A stretch of 64,000 nt of DNA, from the NCBI RefSeq assembly GCF_046630445.1, contig NC_092333.1:5080501-5144500 (forward strand). The letters run 5' to 3'. The position numbers and the translations under genes are program-made. Source of the stretch: Rutidosis leptorrhynchoides (taxonomy: Eukaryota; Streptophyta; Magnoliopsida; Asterales; Asteraceae). Positions 1-10,769 of this stretch are shown in pieces. The stretch's first letter is position 1. The number at the start of each line of letters is the position of its first letter. The notes under the pieces are model-generated. The model was not told the origin of the DNA. It did no database searches and was given only the letters and a program-made list of their open reading frames with translations.

Positions 1-876
1 CTAATTGAGTGACAACTCATTGGAGTCTGTCGAACCTATCTTCAAATTAATTAACCTAATAATTAATAATGATTATGGTTCTCCTATTTAGTGACGTTGT
101 CCTATTATAATCATTTAATTAATTATTCGGGTTGGGTAATTGATTATTCAAACTGATCAAGTGGGTAAATTAATATTCATATCTAATCAAAACAGGGGTG
201 GATTACATACAGTGATAACTGGTGTAATTGTTGACAGAAGTGATAACTGCGTCACAGTTTAAATCCTTAATTAGTTGGAATATTTGACTTCGGGTATAAG
301 GGTAATTTGACGAGGACACTCGCACTTTATATTTATGACCGATGGACTATTATGGACAAAAACCAGATAGGTATCAAATAAACCAGGACAAAGGACAATT
401 AACCCGAGTAACAATTAATTAAAATCAAAACGTCAAACATCATGATTACGGAAGTTTAAATAAGCATAATCCTTTTATTTCATATTCTATCGCAATTTTA
501 TTTATTGTTATTTTATTTATCATCATTTATATATTTTACGCACTTTAATTATTGTCATTTATCTTTGCGCTTAAAATATAGAATCGACAAACCGGTCATT
601 AAACGGTAAAACCCCCCTTTTATAATAATATTACTACTTATATAATTATATATATTTTGTATAAATATAGTTGTTAAAAATATAGTAAGTATCACCAGCT
701 CCCTGTGAAACGAACCGGACTTACTAAAAACTACACTACTCTACGATTAGGTACACTGCCTATAGTGTTGTAGCAAGGTTTAGGTATATCCCATCCGTAA
801 ATTAATAAAACTTGTGTCATATTTTGTAGTATTTTGTATTAAAAATAATACTATTTCGTACCCTCACGCTACATCA
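1..876 (+). mobile_element. Right end of an LTR, Tat/Athila-type element D
   Basis: The segment ends in ACATCA at 876, directly before the interrupted gag-like sequence of the chromovirus at 877. Its reverse complement runs alongside 56077-56900, the LTR of element E, sharing for example the blocks around 590-620 and 700-775. It could be the 3' LTR of a full insertion or a solo LTR, because its left end lies outside the window. No internal sequence of this element is visible here. Confidence 0.75.
748..762 (+). other. Conserved hairpin near LTR end (element D)
   Basis: TAGG and CCTA flank the loop TACACTG. The same hairpin occurs in element E (56208-56222, minus strand), and with a changed stem (CGGG/CCCG) in element A (5807-5821 and 9854-9868). 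It lies about 115 bp from the LTR end. The role is unknown; see findings. Confidence 0.6.
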
Positions 877-881
877 TCACA

Positions 882-2250
882 CAGCTTGAGGAGATGATAG
901 CCGCTCGAGTAGCCGCTGATATGGCGAATGCCAACCCCCAAGCTCCACCGACTAACCCGAACTTCCAGAATGGGTGTACTTTCAAGGAATTCCAGAGCTG
1001 CAAGGCCCACAATTTCAGTGGAACAGAAGGGCCAGTTGGGCTGACGAGATGGTTTGAGAAGTTGGAAGCTGTGTTCCGTGTGAGTAACTGCTCCGAAGGG
1101 AATAAGAATAAGTTCGCATCCTGCACTTTGTCAGATGGCGCTTTGACTTGGTGGAATACGCTCGCCCAGGCGCGAGAATTGACGAAGCTTATGCTACACC
1201 ATGGGAGGAGTTTAAGAGGGATATGATCGAGGAGTACTGCCCCAGAACCAAAATTCAGAAAATGAAAGCGGAGTTTTGGGAACTGAAAGTTGTAGGAACT
1301 AACCTTGATGGCTATAATCGAAGGTACTTAGAGTTAGATTTGATGTGCCCCACAATGGTTACTCCGGAGTACAAACGGATGGAGAGGTATCTGTGGGGAC
1401 TCCCCAAGGACATTCAAGAAAATGTCACTTCATCAAAACCAGCATATGTCCCAGAAGCTATGCGTATGGCGCACACCCTGATGAATCAAATTACCCGCCA
1501 AGAGCCAGAGAAGGCGAAATCAGAATCGGGAACTAGTAATGGGAAACGTAAGTGGGACGGAAGTAAGGGAAAAGGTTTTGACCAGAACCCGACTAAGAGG
1601 TATGAGAATTTTAAGGGAAACAACGACTGGAGGAATCCTAACCCGAACCCTAGCTCTAACTCTAACTATAAAGGTAGTCTTCCCCAGTGTAAGAGATGCT
1701 ACAAGCATCACACTGGATACTGCAACGTAGTGTGTGAGAAGTGTAAAAGGACTGGACATGTCGGCAGAGATTGTAAGATCACCGCCCCAGCTGTGAGGAC
1801 GAACCCAAGTGGACCAAGGAAGTGTTTTGAGTTCGGTCAGCAGTGCCACTTCAAGAATGAATGTCCTAACAAGAAGAAGGATGGCGGGCCAGCACGTGGA
1901 AGAGTCTTCAACATGAATGCCAGAGATGTCCGTGAAGATCCTGACTTGGTTACAGGTACATTCACTATCAATAAACTATTAGCTTCTGTCCTATTTAATA
2001 CCGGTGCCGATAGGAGTTATGTATGTAGACACTTTTGCTCCAAGATAGATTGGTCGTTAGTACTTTTGGATGAGAGTATACTTGTCGAAGTAGCCAATGG
2101 AAAACTTGAGAAAGTTGACCAAATTGGCCGAGGAGGTATTATAAACTTAGCTGGTGTGGATTTTGAGATTGATTTGATACCCATTAAGTTGGGAAGCTTT
2201 GATGTGATAGTCAGTATGGACTGGTTGTCCAAGGTAAGAGCCGAAGTTAT
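882..2250 (+). pseudogene. Chromovirus gag and protease region (fossil)
   Basis: Shows a capsid-like Gypsy gag stretch (WWNTLAQA, WGLPKDIQENV), cysteine/histidine zinc-knuckle motifs of the CX2CX4HX4C type near 1735-1770, and a protease-like segment near 1980-2230 with NTGAD at the active-site position and IVSMDWL downstream. Order and spacing fit the gag-pol start of a chromovirus. Fossil; frames interrupted. Confidence 0.75.
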
Positions 2251-2259
2251 CTGTGGAGT

Positions 2260-3420
2260 TCCAGATCGATCTAGTGCCAGGAGCTGCACATGTAGCTCGC
2301 GCACCTTATCAACTTGCACCTTCCAAACTGCAAGAGTTGCAGAGTCAACTGCAGGAACTACTAGACCGTGGATTTATCCGACTGAGTTCATCACCTTGGG
2401 GCGCACCTGTTTTGTTCGTGAAGAAGAAGGACGGATATTTCTGCATGTGTATCGATTATCGTGAACTGAACAAGTTGACGATCAAGAATCGGTATCCCCT
2501 TCCCAAGATTGACGATCTTTTTGATCAGCTACAAGGATCCAGCGTTTACTCCAAGATTGATTTACGATCAGGATATCACCGGTTGAGGGTGAAGGAGAGC
2601 GATGTGATGAAGACTGCGTTCCGAACTCGTTTTAGCCACTATGAGTTTCTGGTGATGCCATTCGGTTTAACTAACGCACCTGCCGTGTTTATGGATCTCA
2701 TGAATCGCGTATGCAAGCCGTACCTGGATAAATTCGTTATCGTTTTCATAGATGATATCCTCATCTATTCCAAAAGTGAAGAAGAACATGAACAACATCT
2801 TCGACTCATGCTTGAACTCTTGAGACAAGAGCAACTCTATGCCAAATTCTCCAAGTGTGAATTTTGGTTGAAGGAAGTCCAATTTCTTGGTCATATCATG
2901 AGCGATCAGGGTATCAAGGTTGATCCCGCTAAGATCGAAGCCATCAGCAAGTGGGAAACCCCCACTACTCCTACTCATATCCGCCAATTTTTAGGCCTCG
3001 CCGGTTACTATCATAGATTCATCGAAGGTTTCTCTTTGATTGCGTGTCCTCTGACTGCGTTAACTCACAAGGGGAAGAAGTTCGTTTGGAAAACCGAGCA
3101 AGAGTCGGTATTCCAAATCTTGAAGTAGAAGTTAACCACCGCTCCTATTCTATCCCTTCCCGAAGGCAGTGCTGATTTCGTTGTGTATTGTGATGCCTCC
3201 TGACAAGGTTTTGGGTGTGTATTGATGCAACAGAAGAATGTTATTGCTTACGCCTCTCGAAAACTGAAGATTCACGAGCGAAACTACACTACTCACGATC
3301 TTGAGCTTGGAGCCGTTGTCTTTGCTCTCAAACTATGGAGACACTATCTGTATGGAACCAAGTGTACAATCTTCACCGATCACAAGAGCCTCCAACACAT
3401 ATTCGATCAGAAATAATTGA
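2260..3420 (+). pseudogene. Chromovirus reverse transcriptase and RNase H (fossil)
   Basis: The reverse transcriptase is recognisable by [49 protein letters not shown] and the catalytic FIDDILIYS, followed by [16 protein letters not shown]. RNase H follows, with [20 protein letters not shown] and [11 protein letters not shown]. All are standard Ty3/Gypsy pol signatures. Fossil copy with interruptions. Confidence 0.85.
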
Positions 3421-3689
3421 ATATGCGACAGCGACGGTGGATCGAGACGTTGAACGACTACGATTGTGAACTTCGTTACCACCCTGGCAAGGCAAATGTT
3501 GTAGCCGATGCCTTGAGCCGAAAGGAAAGAATGGTACCCCTTCGTGTTCGAGCCTTGAACGTCACCATTCACACGAATCTCAATAGCCAAATCCGTGTAG
3601 CTCAAGAGGAAGCTCTCAAGAAGGAGAATATTTCTCAAGAACACTTGAACATTCTCGTTTCCTGATTCAAGGTCAAGGAGACTGGACTC

Positions 3690-4230
3690 CGATACTTTGC
3701 CGGAAGAATATGGGTGCCTAGATATGGGGATTTACGAAGCCTTATTCTAGATGAAGCCCACAAGTCAAGGTATTCGATTCATCCAGGAGCTGGTAAGATG
3801 TACCACGACCTCAAGGTTCAATATTGGTGGCCAAACCTCAAGAAGGATGTTGCGACTTAAGTCGGAAAGTGTTTAACTTGTTCTAAGATCAAAGCCGAAC
3901 AACAGAGGCCATCCGGATTACTTCAACGACCAGAAATCCTGCAATAGAAGTGGGAAGGAATAACAATGGACTTCATCACGAAGCTACTGAAGACGGTAGG
4001 CGGTTATGATACCATCTGGGTTATCGTTGACCGTCTTACCAAATCTGCACACTTCCTAGCCATGAAGAAAACTGATACGGTGGAGAAACTCGCGCAACTA
4101 TACACAAAGGAAGTTGTATCTCGACACGGTGTACCCTTATCGATTATTTCAGACCGAGAAGCCCGTTTCGCTTCTAGATTTTGGCGTTCTTTACAAGAAG
4201 CTTTGGGAACACGTTTAGACATGAGTACTG
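3690..4230 (+). pseudogene. Chromovirus integrase, N-terminal part (fossil)
   Basis: Zinc-binding and catalytic-core sequences of a Gypsy integrase: the H/C region near 3760-3890, then [30 protein letters not shown] and the [12 protein letters not shown] segment. The coding sequence is cut at 4235 by insertion of element A and resumes at 9942. Confidence 0.8.
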
Positions 4231-4235
4231 CATAT
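4231..4235. repeat. Target-site duplication CATAT, left of element A
   Basis: CATAT precedes the first TG of the element and is repeated exactly at 9937-9941 after its last CA. The integrase sequence continues across the pair. This fixes the element's ends. Confidence 0.95.
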
Positions 4236-4509
4236 TGATATCACATACTACGTATTTTATACACGTTTTCCATAGCGATATCGATCACATTTTAGTCCAT
4301 TCGGATATGATTTGGCGGTTATATTGATGATATTGAGAACGTCCGAGTTTGAAGAGTTTATTGTTGAAGAGTGGCGTTTTATGGAGTTTTTGAGGCATGT
4401 TGTTATTTGATTATTATTATTGGTGCTCCGGGGTTGGAAATGTTAAGTACATATCGGGTATTTTAGTTTTAAATTAGTATTTATGTTGAAAAAGTGCAAA
4501 GAAAATCGA

Positions 4510-4785
4510 GATATCAGTTCACGTGTTATGTCGCGGCGCGACGCGTATGGCCGCGGCGCGGAAATCAGAAGGATTCGATATCAGATTGGGGGTTAAAGAA
4601 GGGTTCAGAATTAGTTATGGGTCGCAGCGCGACAAATGGGGCCGCGGCGTGGCGTTTGCTTATTTTCAATATCAGAAGCAGATTTAAGAAGGTCCCAATT
4701 CACGTGTATTGTTGCGGCGTGACAACAGAGGGCCGCGGCGCGGCGGTATGTCGGCCCAGGTAATTTTGGCAGGTATTTAAGGCCC
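4510..4785 (+). promoter_or_regulatory. U3 promoter of element A: three pairs of GC palindromes plus TATA-like box
   Basis: Three units about 90 bp apart each hold two short GC palindromes. Unit one: TCGCGGCGCGA (4531-4541) and CCGCGGCGCGG (4551-4561). Unit two: GTCGCAGCGCGAC (4621-4633) and CCGCGGCGTGG (4642-4652). Unit three: GTTGCGGCGTGAC (4711-4723) and CCGCGGCGCGG (4733-4743). Centre distances are 20, 20 and 21 bp. CACGTG (G-box core) sits about 6-10 bp before units one and three. A TATA-like TATTTAAG lies at 4774-4781. The other LTR has the same block at about 8557-8832. The promoter role is inferred from position. Confidence 0.6.
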
Positions 4786-5806
4786 GAAAAATACCCTAAT
4801 TATTCATTCTTGCATCCAGACGAATTCCAGCAGCTTTTTGACGAAAAAGGGTGATTTTTGGGGAATCCCAAGATCATTCTAACGCATCGATCATTCTGGA
4901 AATGCATCTCGATCCGTTTATCATTCAAGAACACAATTTTCATTAGGTTTAATTCTTATCATTATAATGAATACTCTTAATTGTTTATTTGTGATTTTGG
5001 TTTTAGCCATGATTGTTGGCTAAGCACTTTAAAGTTTGTCTAGATTGAATATTCGTATGTGTTTGGATGATACTTTAATGTTTAATTTGATTAATGCATG
5101 ATAATTATGAGTTTTGATTAAGAACCATTATTGTGGGTGTTGATTATTGTTACTAGGTTGATTAGTGTACTTATTTGAACAAAAGGGAACCCTGTTTCAA
5201 TTTAGTGCATTAATTTCCAATTGCTTTGTCTTAACCAATTGGGTGCTTACTGGACCAAGGGGGTAAATTGGGTAACATATGTTGAACAAAATAGGGGTGA
5301 ATTGTGTGGAGCGAACGTGTAACCAATTGAATCTAAATCTCTGAATTAGTTAATTAATTAGTCACAAGCAATGAGGTCTTTGGTGAGAGGGAACCTTAAG
5401 CCGATAAATCCTAACTTGAGTGTTAGTAAAAGAGAACTCTAAACGAACCGACTTAGTAATTACATGCATTTTATCACTATAACTTATGCTTAATACTATA
5501 TCATCCGACACTGAGGGTAAAAGATCTAGGCGAGCATTTATTTGTCTATTGAATTCAAAACTATCTTTGATTTGTTTGTTGAGTCTTCATTTATATTCTA
5601 TAAACTTAAAAACACGAAAATATTGTCTTTATATTCAAATCTCTCTTGATTGGTTAATCGTTAAATAACCAAAACCAATTATCTGTTATTTCTTTTATTT
5701 CATTTTATTTGTTTAGTTAATTGCATTTAATTAATAATCTTGAATTGAGTGGGAACTGTCCTTGGAACGATACTTGAAATTACCGTTTACTACACTGCTA
5801 CACGAT

Positions 5807-5821
5807 CGGGTACACTGCCCG
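5807..5821 (+). other. Conserved hairpin near LTR end (element A, 5' LTR)
   Basis: CGGG, loop TACACTG, CCCG. Equivalent to TAGG/CCTA in elements D and E, with two compensating base-pair changes. Also at 9854-9868 in the 3' LTR. Flanking ACACT and AGTGT can extend the stem. Confidence 0.6.
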
Positions 5822-5895
5822 TAAGTGTGTAATATTCTTTAACCTGGTATTTTTCCCAATATAAATTATATACCTAATTTTACACATCAAGTTTT

Positions 5896-5913
5896 TGGCG
5901 CCGCTTCCGGGGA
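5896..5913 (+). other. Primer-binding site of element A, tRNA-Asp type
   Basis: TGGCGCCGCTTCCGGGGA lies six bases after the LTR. It resembles the Athila/Tat primer site complementary to the 3' end of tRNA-Asp, with small differences in the middle. Confidence 0.8.
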
Positions 5914-6046
5914 CAGTTGTGTCAATTTGAGATTGTTTACTAGTTTGTGATTAATTTAGGTTCTGTTTTAGATTCAGATTTTTTATTATTATTTTGTTAG
6001 TGTCGGTGCTTTTATTTCTTTCTAGTTTTTGTCAGTTGCAGGGTTG

Positions 6047-6598
6047 ATGGCAAATTCGGAGCTGTTACTGGAACTTCCAGAGTTACATGATTTTCATCTT
6101 TGCTCATTTGGTGAGGAACAGGTTGTTAAGGTTGATGAAGAAGGATTGTTGGTCGTTCTCATGGCTAATGGTTATGAGCCTACAACTGAGGAGTTAGAGG
6201 AATTAAAGTTGGGGGTTGAGTCTCGTTCTATAGTTGAGGTACAGAGCGGGTCCACACTTGTTTTAGAGGAAGTTAAAATTGAGGAGAGTGATTGTTTATT
6301 ATCGGGTGGATATCACGATGTGTATAGTGTGGAGGAGTCGGTGTACCATGACACATTTGATTTGAGCATGACCATGGGGTACATTCGGGTGTCCCAATCG
6401 GATTTTAAGGGTTACACGTCTCCTGACACTCAGGTTATATTAGAGTTCTCCATAAAGAATCTAAGAGAACTTCCAAATTTATTGTTCACAACCCGCGGTG
6501 TTAATGATTGGTTGACATTGCTGATTCGTGGAACATATTCCACCGATTTCTCATACCGCCAGCTAAGTGTAGGTGATTCAGACCCCACTAAAGGCTGA
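6047..6598 (+). CDS. Orphan ORF of element A, 183 codons, function unknown
   Basis: The only sizeable open frame in the element. It begins with an ATG just after a splice-acceptor-like pyrimidine-rich stretch ending in AG. The product is acidic and leucine-rich (many E, D, V, L), with no cysteine/histidine knuckle, no polymerase motif and no clear membrane segment. I do not recognise it. It is unlike the Athila-type ORF of related element E, so it may be a lineage-specific or captured coding sequence. It could also be a strongly decayed gag-like piece. The frame is uninterrupted, as expected for a young insertion. Confidence 0.5.
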   Translation: MANSELLLELPELHDFHLCSFGEEQVVKVDEEGLLVVLMANGYEPTTEELEELKLGVESRSIVEVQSGSTLVLEEVKIEESDCLLSGGYHDVYSVEESVYHDTFDLSMTMGYIRVSQSDFKGYTSPDTQVILEFSIKNLRELPNLLFTTRGVNDWLTLLIRGTYSTDFSYRQLSVGDSDPTKG

Positions 6599-8251
6599 TC
6601 ATGGGGGTCGAGTTGGGTGTACGACTCGATGAATGTGCACACGACACCATTCTTGTAGAGTATTGTATATTTATTTGAATTCATTGCAGGTACTTTTGAT
6701 AATGAACATAGCGTGATAGCTATTGTGGAATGTCATTAAGTGCAGGCCGGTCTGTCACTAGCATTCCGTGATTCATGATTGAAACTTTGCAAGTTTTACC
6801 TTATTTCTCACTCTACCCTTCTGAATTTAATCTATTTCTGATCTCAAGTAATGGGGACATTACTTGATCTCAAGTGTGGGGTGGGGTTGTAAATTCTGGC
6901 GGGTTAGAAAATTATGTGTTTGAAACATGAGTGTTGGTTTACATATGGCTTGGTATTTTGAACTTTAAAAGGAGTGAAACATCACGTTTTAGGCCATTTT
7001 TGGGGAATTTTAAAATTTTATGGTTTAATTCGTGATTTCAAAGAAGCCAAAATCTTAAAGTTATGAAGTTTGGCAAGTTGTTACCCTTGAATTGACGAGT
7101 ACAAAATGACGTTTCCTGTATTCTTTCCGCCCTACGCCGATACCAGGTTTAGTTGGCTCGGAAATTATACTTGTTCCGTGTCGTTTCCCAAAACCCAGGG
7201 GAACTGTGGGTGACACTAGCCGTAAACCGAACCACGTTCATTACCATTGAATGTGAAATCCTACGAGTTCTTCGGAATTCAATAGTAGGTCACATGTACC
7301 AAAACGGGTGTCAATCGTATGAACGGTGATTGGATCGCATGGTCGAAACCGGGCCATGCGCTAGATCGAAAACTTAACATAGGGCGATCCTCATTGTTTC
7401 TCCTAACAAGGACAATGTTGCGTCTGACCACTTAATATGATCCATAGGATGTATCTATTCCATCCTTAAGGGAGTCAAGTCTCCCGACCGACACACTTGC
7501 TGATTTATTTCAGAAGTCGTAGTCCAGACCAGTTGTAGGGTGACGAAAAGTCTTGAAAAGTCATTGCTAACATCGATTGGAAATCTACCAGGCCTCAACA
7601 TCAAACAGGAAAACTAGTAGTCAGACTTATCTCGATGAGGGAGATCTGTCTCGTCAAATGGGGAGTGCACCATGATACACGAATATGTGATTGATCAGAT
7701 CCCCAGTTGGATAACCTCCGGAAAGGTAAGATATCAGCTTTTAAGACTGATGAACCTCAATCTTTATGATTGACTTAACGGATTAGATGGTCACCTCATG
7801 ATTATCGATGATATCTGGACGTATTGTAGTATCCTCCTAAGCTACATTATTTTCTTACCGACATCATCATGATGTTAGGTACTGTGGGAGGCATTGGCTT
7901 GACCAAATGAGGGGTAGCCCGTGCATTCTTTTTGGCACACATGTTCGATTGTTATATCTTTGGTGCTCGGTTCCCACTTGATTCCCGGATTCTTTGAAGA
8001 TTTGTATTATGGTTCGAGATTCTCTACTTCATCACTATGGTACGTTATTCAAGACTATCTTTGGTTACTATATCCATTGCATATTGTTTGAGGTTTGGGA
8101 AATTAATTTCGGGGGAATGCAAGTGGGAACCATGGTTGTTATCTACTCCAATTTGTGCCCACGCTAGTTGTTGGCTTGTTGGTTGTACGCATGGTTCTAC
8201 ATACATGTTTGAAGAAGTTATTATATGGTAGAAGATTAATTTCGAGTTCTA
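6599..8251 (+). other. Conserved non-coding 3' region of element A
   Basis: No long ORF. Two blocks (about 7220-7450 and 7455-7830) are clearly similar to the corresponding region of element E on the minus strand (58560-58770 and 58840-59215). Shared short words include GATCAGATCCCCAG and ATCAGCTTTTAAGACTGAT, but the two blocks are in swapped order. Similarity without coding potential suggests a function in the RNA or cDNA of this lineage. Confidence 0.6.
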
Positions 8252-8289
8252 TTGCTTGAGGACAAGCAAAACTCTAGTGTGGGATGGTT
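8252..8289 (+). other. Hairpin and polypurine tract of element A
   Basis: TTGCTTGAGGACAAGCAA (8252-8269) is a perfect 7-bp stem with a four-base loop. It is followed by the purine-rich TAGTGTGGGATGG that primes plus-strand synthesis next to the LTR. Element E has the same arrangement at 58072-58109 on the minus strand. Confidence 0.75.
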
Positions 8290-9936
8290 TGATATCGCAT
8301 ATTTTATACACGTTTTCCTTAGTGATATCGATCACATTTTAGTCCGTTCGGATACGATTTGGCGGTTATATTAATGATATTGAGAACGTCCGAGTTTGAA
8401 GAGTTTATTGTTGAAGAGTAGCGTTTTATGGAGATTTTGAGGCATGTTGTTATTTGATTATTATTATTGGTGCTCCGGGGTTGGAAATGTTAAGTACATA
8501 TTGGGTATTTTGGTTTTAAATTAGCGTTTGTGTTGAAAAAGTCCAAAGAAAATCGAGATATCAGTTCACGTGTTATGTCGCGGCGCGACGCGTATGGCCG
8601 CGGCGCAGAAATCAGAAGGATTCGATATCAGATTGGGGGTTAAAGAAGGGTTCAGAATTAGTTATGGGTCGCAGCGCGACAAATGGGGCCGCGGCGCGGC
8701 GTTTGCTTATTTTCAATATCAGAAGCAGATTTAAGAAGGTCCCAATTCACGTGTATTGTTGCGGCGTGACAACAGAGGGCCGCGGCGCGGCGGTATGTCG
8801 GCCCAGGTAATTTTGGCAGGTATTTAAGGCCCGAAAAATACCCTAATTATTCATTCTTGCATCCAGACGAATTCCAGCAGCTTTTTGACGAAAAAGGGTG
8901 ATTTTTGGGGAATCCCAAGATCATTCTAACGCATCGATCATTCTGGAAATGCATCTCGATCCGTTTATCATTCAAGAACACAATTTTCATTAGGTTTAAT
9001 TCTTATCATTATAATGAATACTCTTAATTGTTTATTTGTGATTTTGGTTTTAGCCATGATTGTTGGCTAAGCACTTTAAAGTTTGTCTAGATTGAATATT
9101 CGTATGTGTTTGGATGATACTTTAATGTTTAATTTGATTAATGCATGATAATTATGAGTTTTGATTAAGAACCATTATTGTGGGTGTTGATTATTGTTAC
9201 TAGGTTGATTAGTGTACTTATTTGAACAAAAGGGAACCCTGTTTCAATTTAGTGCATTAATTTCCAATTGCTTTGTCTTAACCAATTGGGTGCTTACTGG
9301 ACCAAGGGGGTAAATTGGGTAACATATGTTGAACAAAACAGGGGTGAATTGTGTGGAGCGAACGCGTAACCAATTGAATCTAAATCTCTGGATTAGTTAA
9401 TTAATTAGTCACAAGCAACGAGGTCTTTGGTGAGAGGTAACCTTAAGCCGATAAATCCTAACTCGGGTGTTCGTAAAAGAGAACTCTAAACGAACCGACT
9501 TAGTAATTACATGCATTTTATCACTATAACTTGTGCTTAATACTATATCATCCGACACTGAGGGTAAAAGATCTAGGCGAGCATTTATTTGTCTATTGAA
9601 TTCAAAACTATCTTTGATTTGTTTGTTGAGTCTTCATTTATATTCTATAAACTTAAAAACACAAAAATATTGTCTTTATATTCAAATCTCTCTTGATTGG
9701 TTAATCGTTAAATAACCAAAACCAATTATCTGTTATTTCTTTTATTTCATTTTATTTGTTTAGTTAATTGCATTTAGTTAATAATCTTGAATTGAGTGGG
9801 AACTGTCCTTGGAACGATACTTGAAATTACCGTTTACTATACTGCTACACGATCGGGTACACTGCCCGTAAGTGTGTAATATTCTTTAACCTGGTATTTT
9901 TCCCAATATAAATTATATACCTGATTTTACACATCA
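8290..9936 (+). repeat. 3' LTR of element A
   Basis: Starts TGATATCGC and ends ACATCA, about 98% identical to 4236-5889. It carries the same three palindrome pairs (first at 8578-8588, last at 8780-8790) and the terminal hairpin at 9854-9868. Confidence 0.93.
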
Positions 9937-9941
9937 CATAT
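9937..9941. repeat. Target-site duplication CATAT, right of element A
   Basis: Exact partner of 4231-4235. Confidence 0.95.
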
Positions 9942-10733
9942 CACCCGCAAACTGACGGACAGAGCGAACGCACGATTCAAACCCTGGAGGACATGTTGTG
10001 TGCTTGTGTAATTGATTTCGGAAAGGCTTGGGAGAAGCATTTGTCGCTAGCCGAATTCTCTTACAACAATAGCTATCATGCAAGCATTAAGGCCGCACCT
10101 TTCGAAGCTTTGTATGACCGCAGATGTCGTTCTCCTATCTGTTAGGCCGAAGTAGGTGAAAAGTAACTCACCGGACCCGAACTCGGCCATGAAACTACCG
10201 AGAAGATTGTCCAAATTCAAGAGAGGCTCAAGACGGCCCGTGATCGTCAAAAGAGCTATGCCGATCTTAAGCGTAAAGATCGCGAATTCCAAATAGGTGA
10301 CCGAGTGATGCTGAAAGTCGTACCTTGGAAAGGTGTAATCCATTTCAGAAAGCGTGGGAAGCTAAATTCGCGATACATTGGTCCTTTTGAAGTCTTGGAG
10401 CGTATTGGACTTGTTGCTTACCGTTTGGATCTTCCGACTCAGTTGAGTGCTGTTCATCCCACTTTTCGCGTGCCGAATATGAAGAAATGTCTTGCTGAAC
10501 CAGAACTTGTCGTACCACTTAAGGAGCTTACGATTGATGAGAAACTCCACTTCGTGGAAGAACCTGTTGAAATTATGGACCGTGAGGTCAAAACCTTGAA
10601 ACGCAACAAGATTCCAATCGTCCGAGTTCATTGGAATGCTAAACGAGGACCTGAGTTTACTTGGGAGCGAGAGGATCAGATGATGCAGAAGTATCCTCAC
10701 CTCTTCACAACTCTACCGTCTACCTCAGCTTAA
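9942..10733 (+). pseudogene. Chromovirus integrase C-terminus and chromodomain-like tail (fossil)
   Basis: Resumes the integrase after element A. It contains a [14 protein letters not shown] block, the [10 protein letters not shown] and [13 protein letters not shown] segments typical of the Gypsy integrase tail, then [17 protein letters not shown], which matches the end of a chromodomain. It ends just before the 3' polypurine tract. Fossil; at least one interruption. Confidence 0.8.
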
Positions 10734-10751
10734 AATTTCGGGACGAAATTT

Positions 10752-10769
10752 TCATTAACAGGTGGGTAA
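10752..10769 (+). other. Polypurine tract of the chromovirus
   Basis: The motif AACAGGTGGGTAA lies directly before the TGTAACGACCC LTR start. The preceding TTTCGGGACGAAATTTTC is a common neighbour of Gypsy polypurine tracts and also appears in element F near 44640-44660 on the minus strand. Confidence 0.75.

Larger units (their letters stand above)
4236..5889 (+). repeat. 5' LTR of element A
   Basis: Begins TGATATCAC and ends ACATCA, and is nearly identical to 8290-9936. It carries the GC-palindrome promoter block (4510-4785) and the terminal hairpin (5807-5821). The 60-residue ORF near its end also occurs in the other LTR and is not considered a gene. Confidence 0.93.
4236..9936 (+). mobile_element. 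Complete non-autonomous Tat/Athila-type LTR element A (5.7 kb)
   Basis: Two LTRs (1654 and 1647 bp), a primer site matching the 3' end of tRNA-Asp as in Athila/Tat, one 183-codon ORF, a long non-coding 3' region and a polypurine tract, all bracketed by the 5-bp duplication CATAT. There is no gag, RT or integrase, so it must have relied on another element. It looks structurally whole. By eye the LTRs differ at about 30 positions plus one 7-bp length difference, roughly 1.8%. At about 1.3e-8 changes per site per year that is of the order of 0.7 million years. Confidence 0.92.

Noticed and set aside
1-893. 5' LTR of the chromovirus
   Set aside because: The sequence left of the gag remnant belongs to element D (matches E's LTR), not to the LTR at 10770-13621. 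The chromovirus 5' LTR must lie outside the window.
4494-4763. 89-codon ORF with Arg-rich repeats in the element A LTR
   Set aside because: It is the translation of the GC-palindrome repeats. It overlaps the promoter block, and in the other LTR the frame is not kept open to the same extent.
5486-5668. 60-codon ORF present in both LTRs of element A (also 9533-9715)
   Set aside because: Conserved only because the LTRs are near-identical; no protein features, located just before the terminal hairpin.
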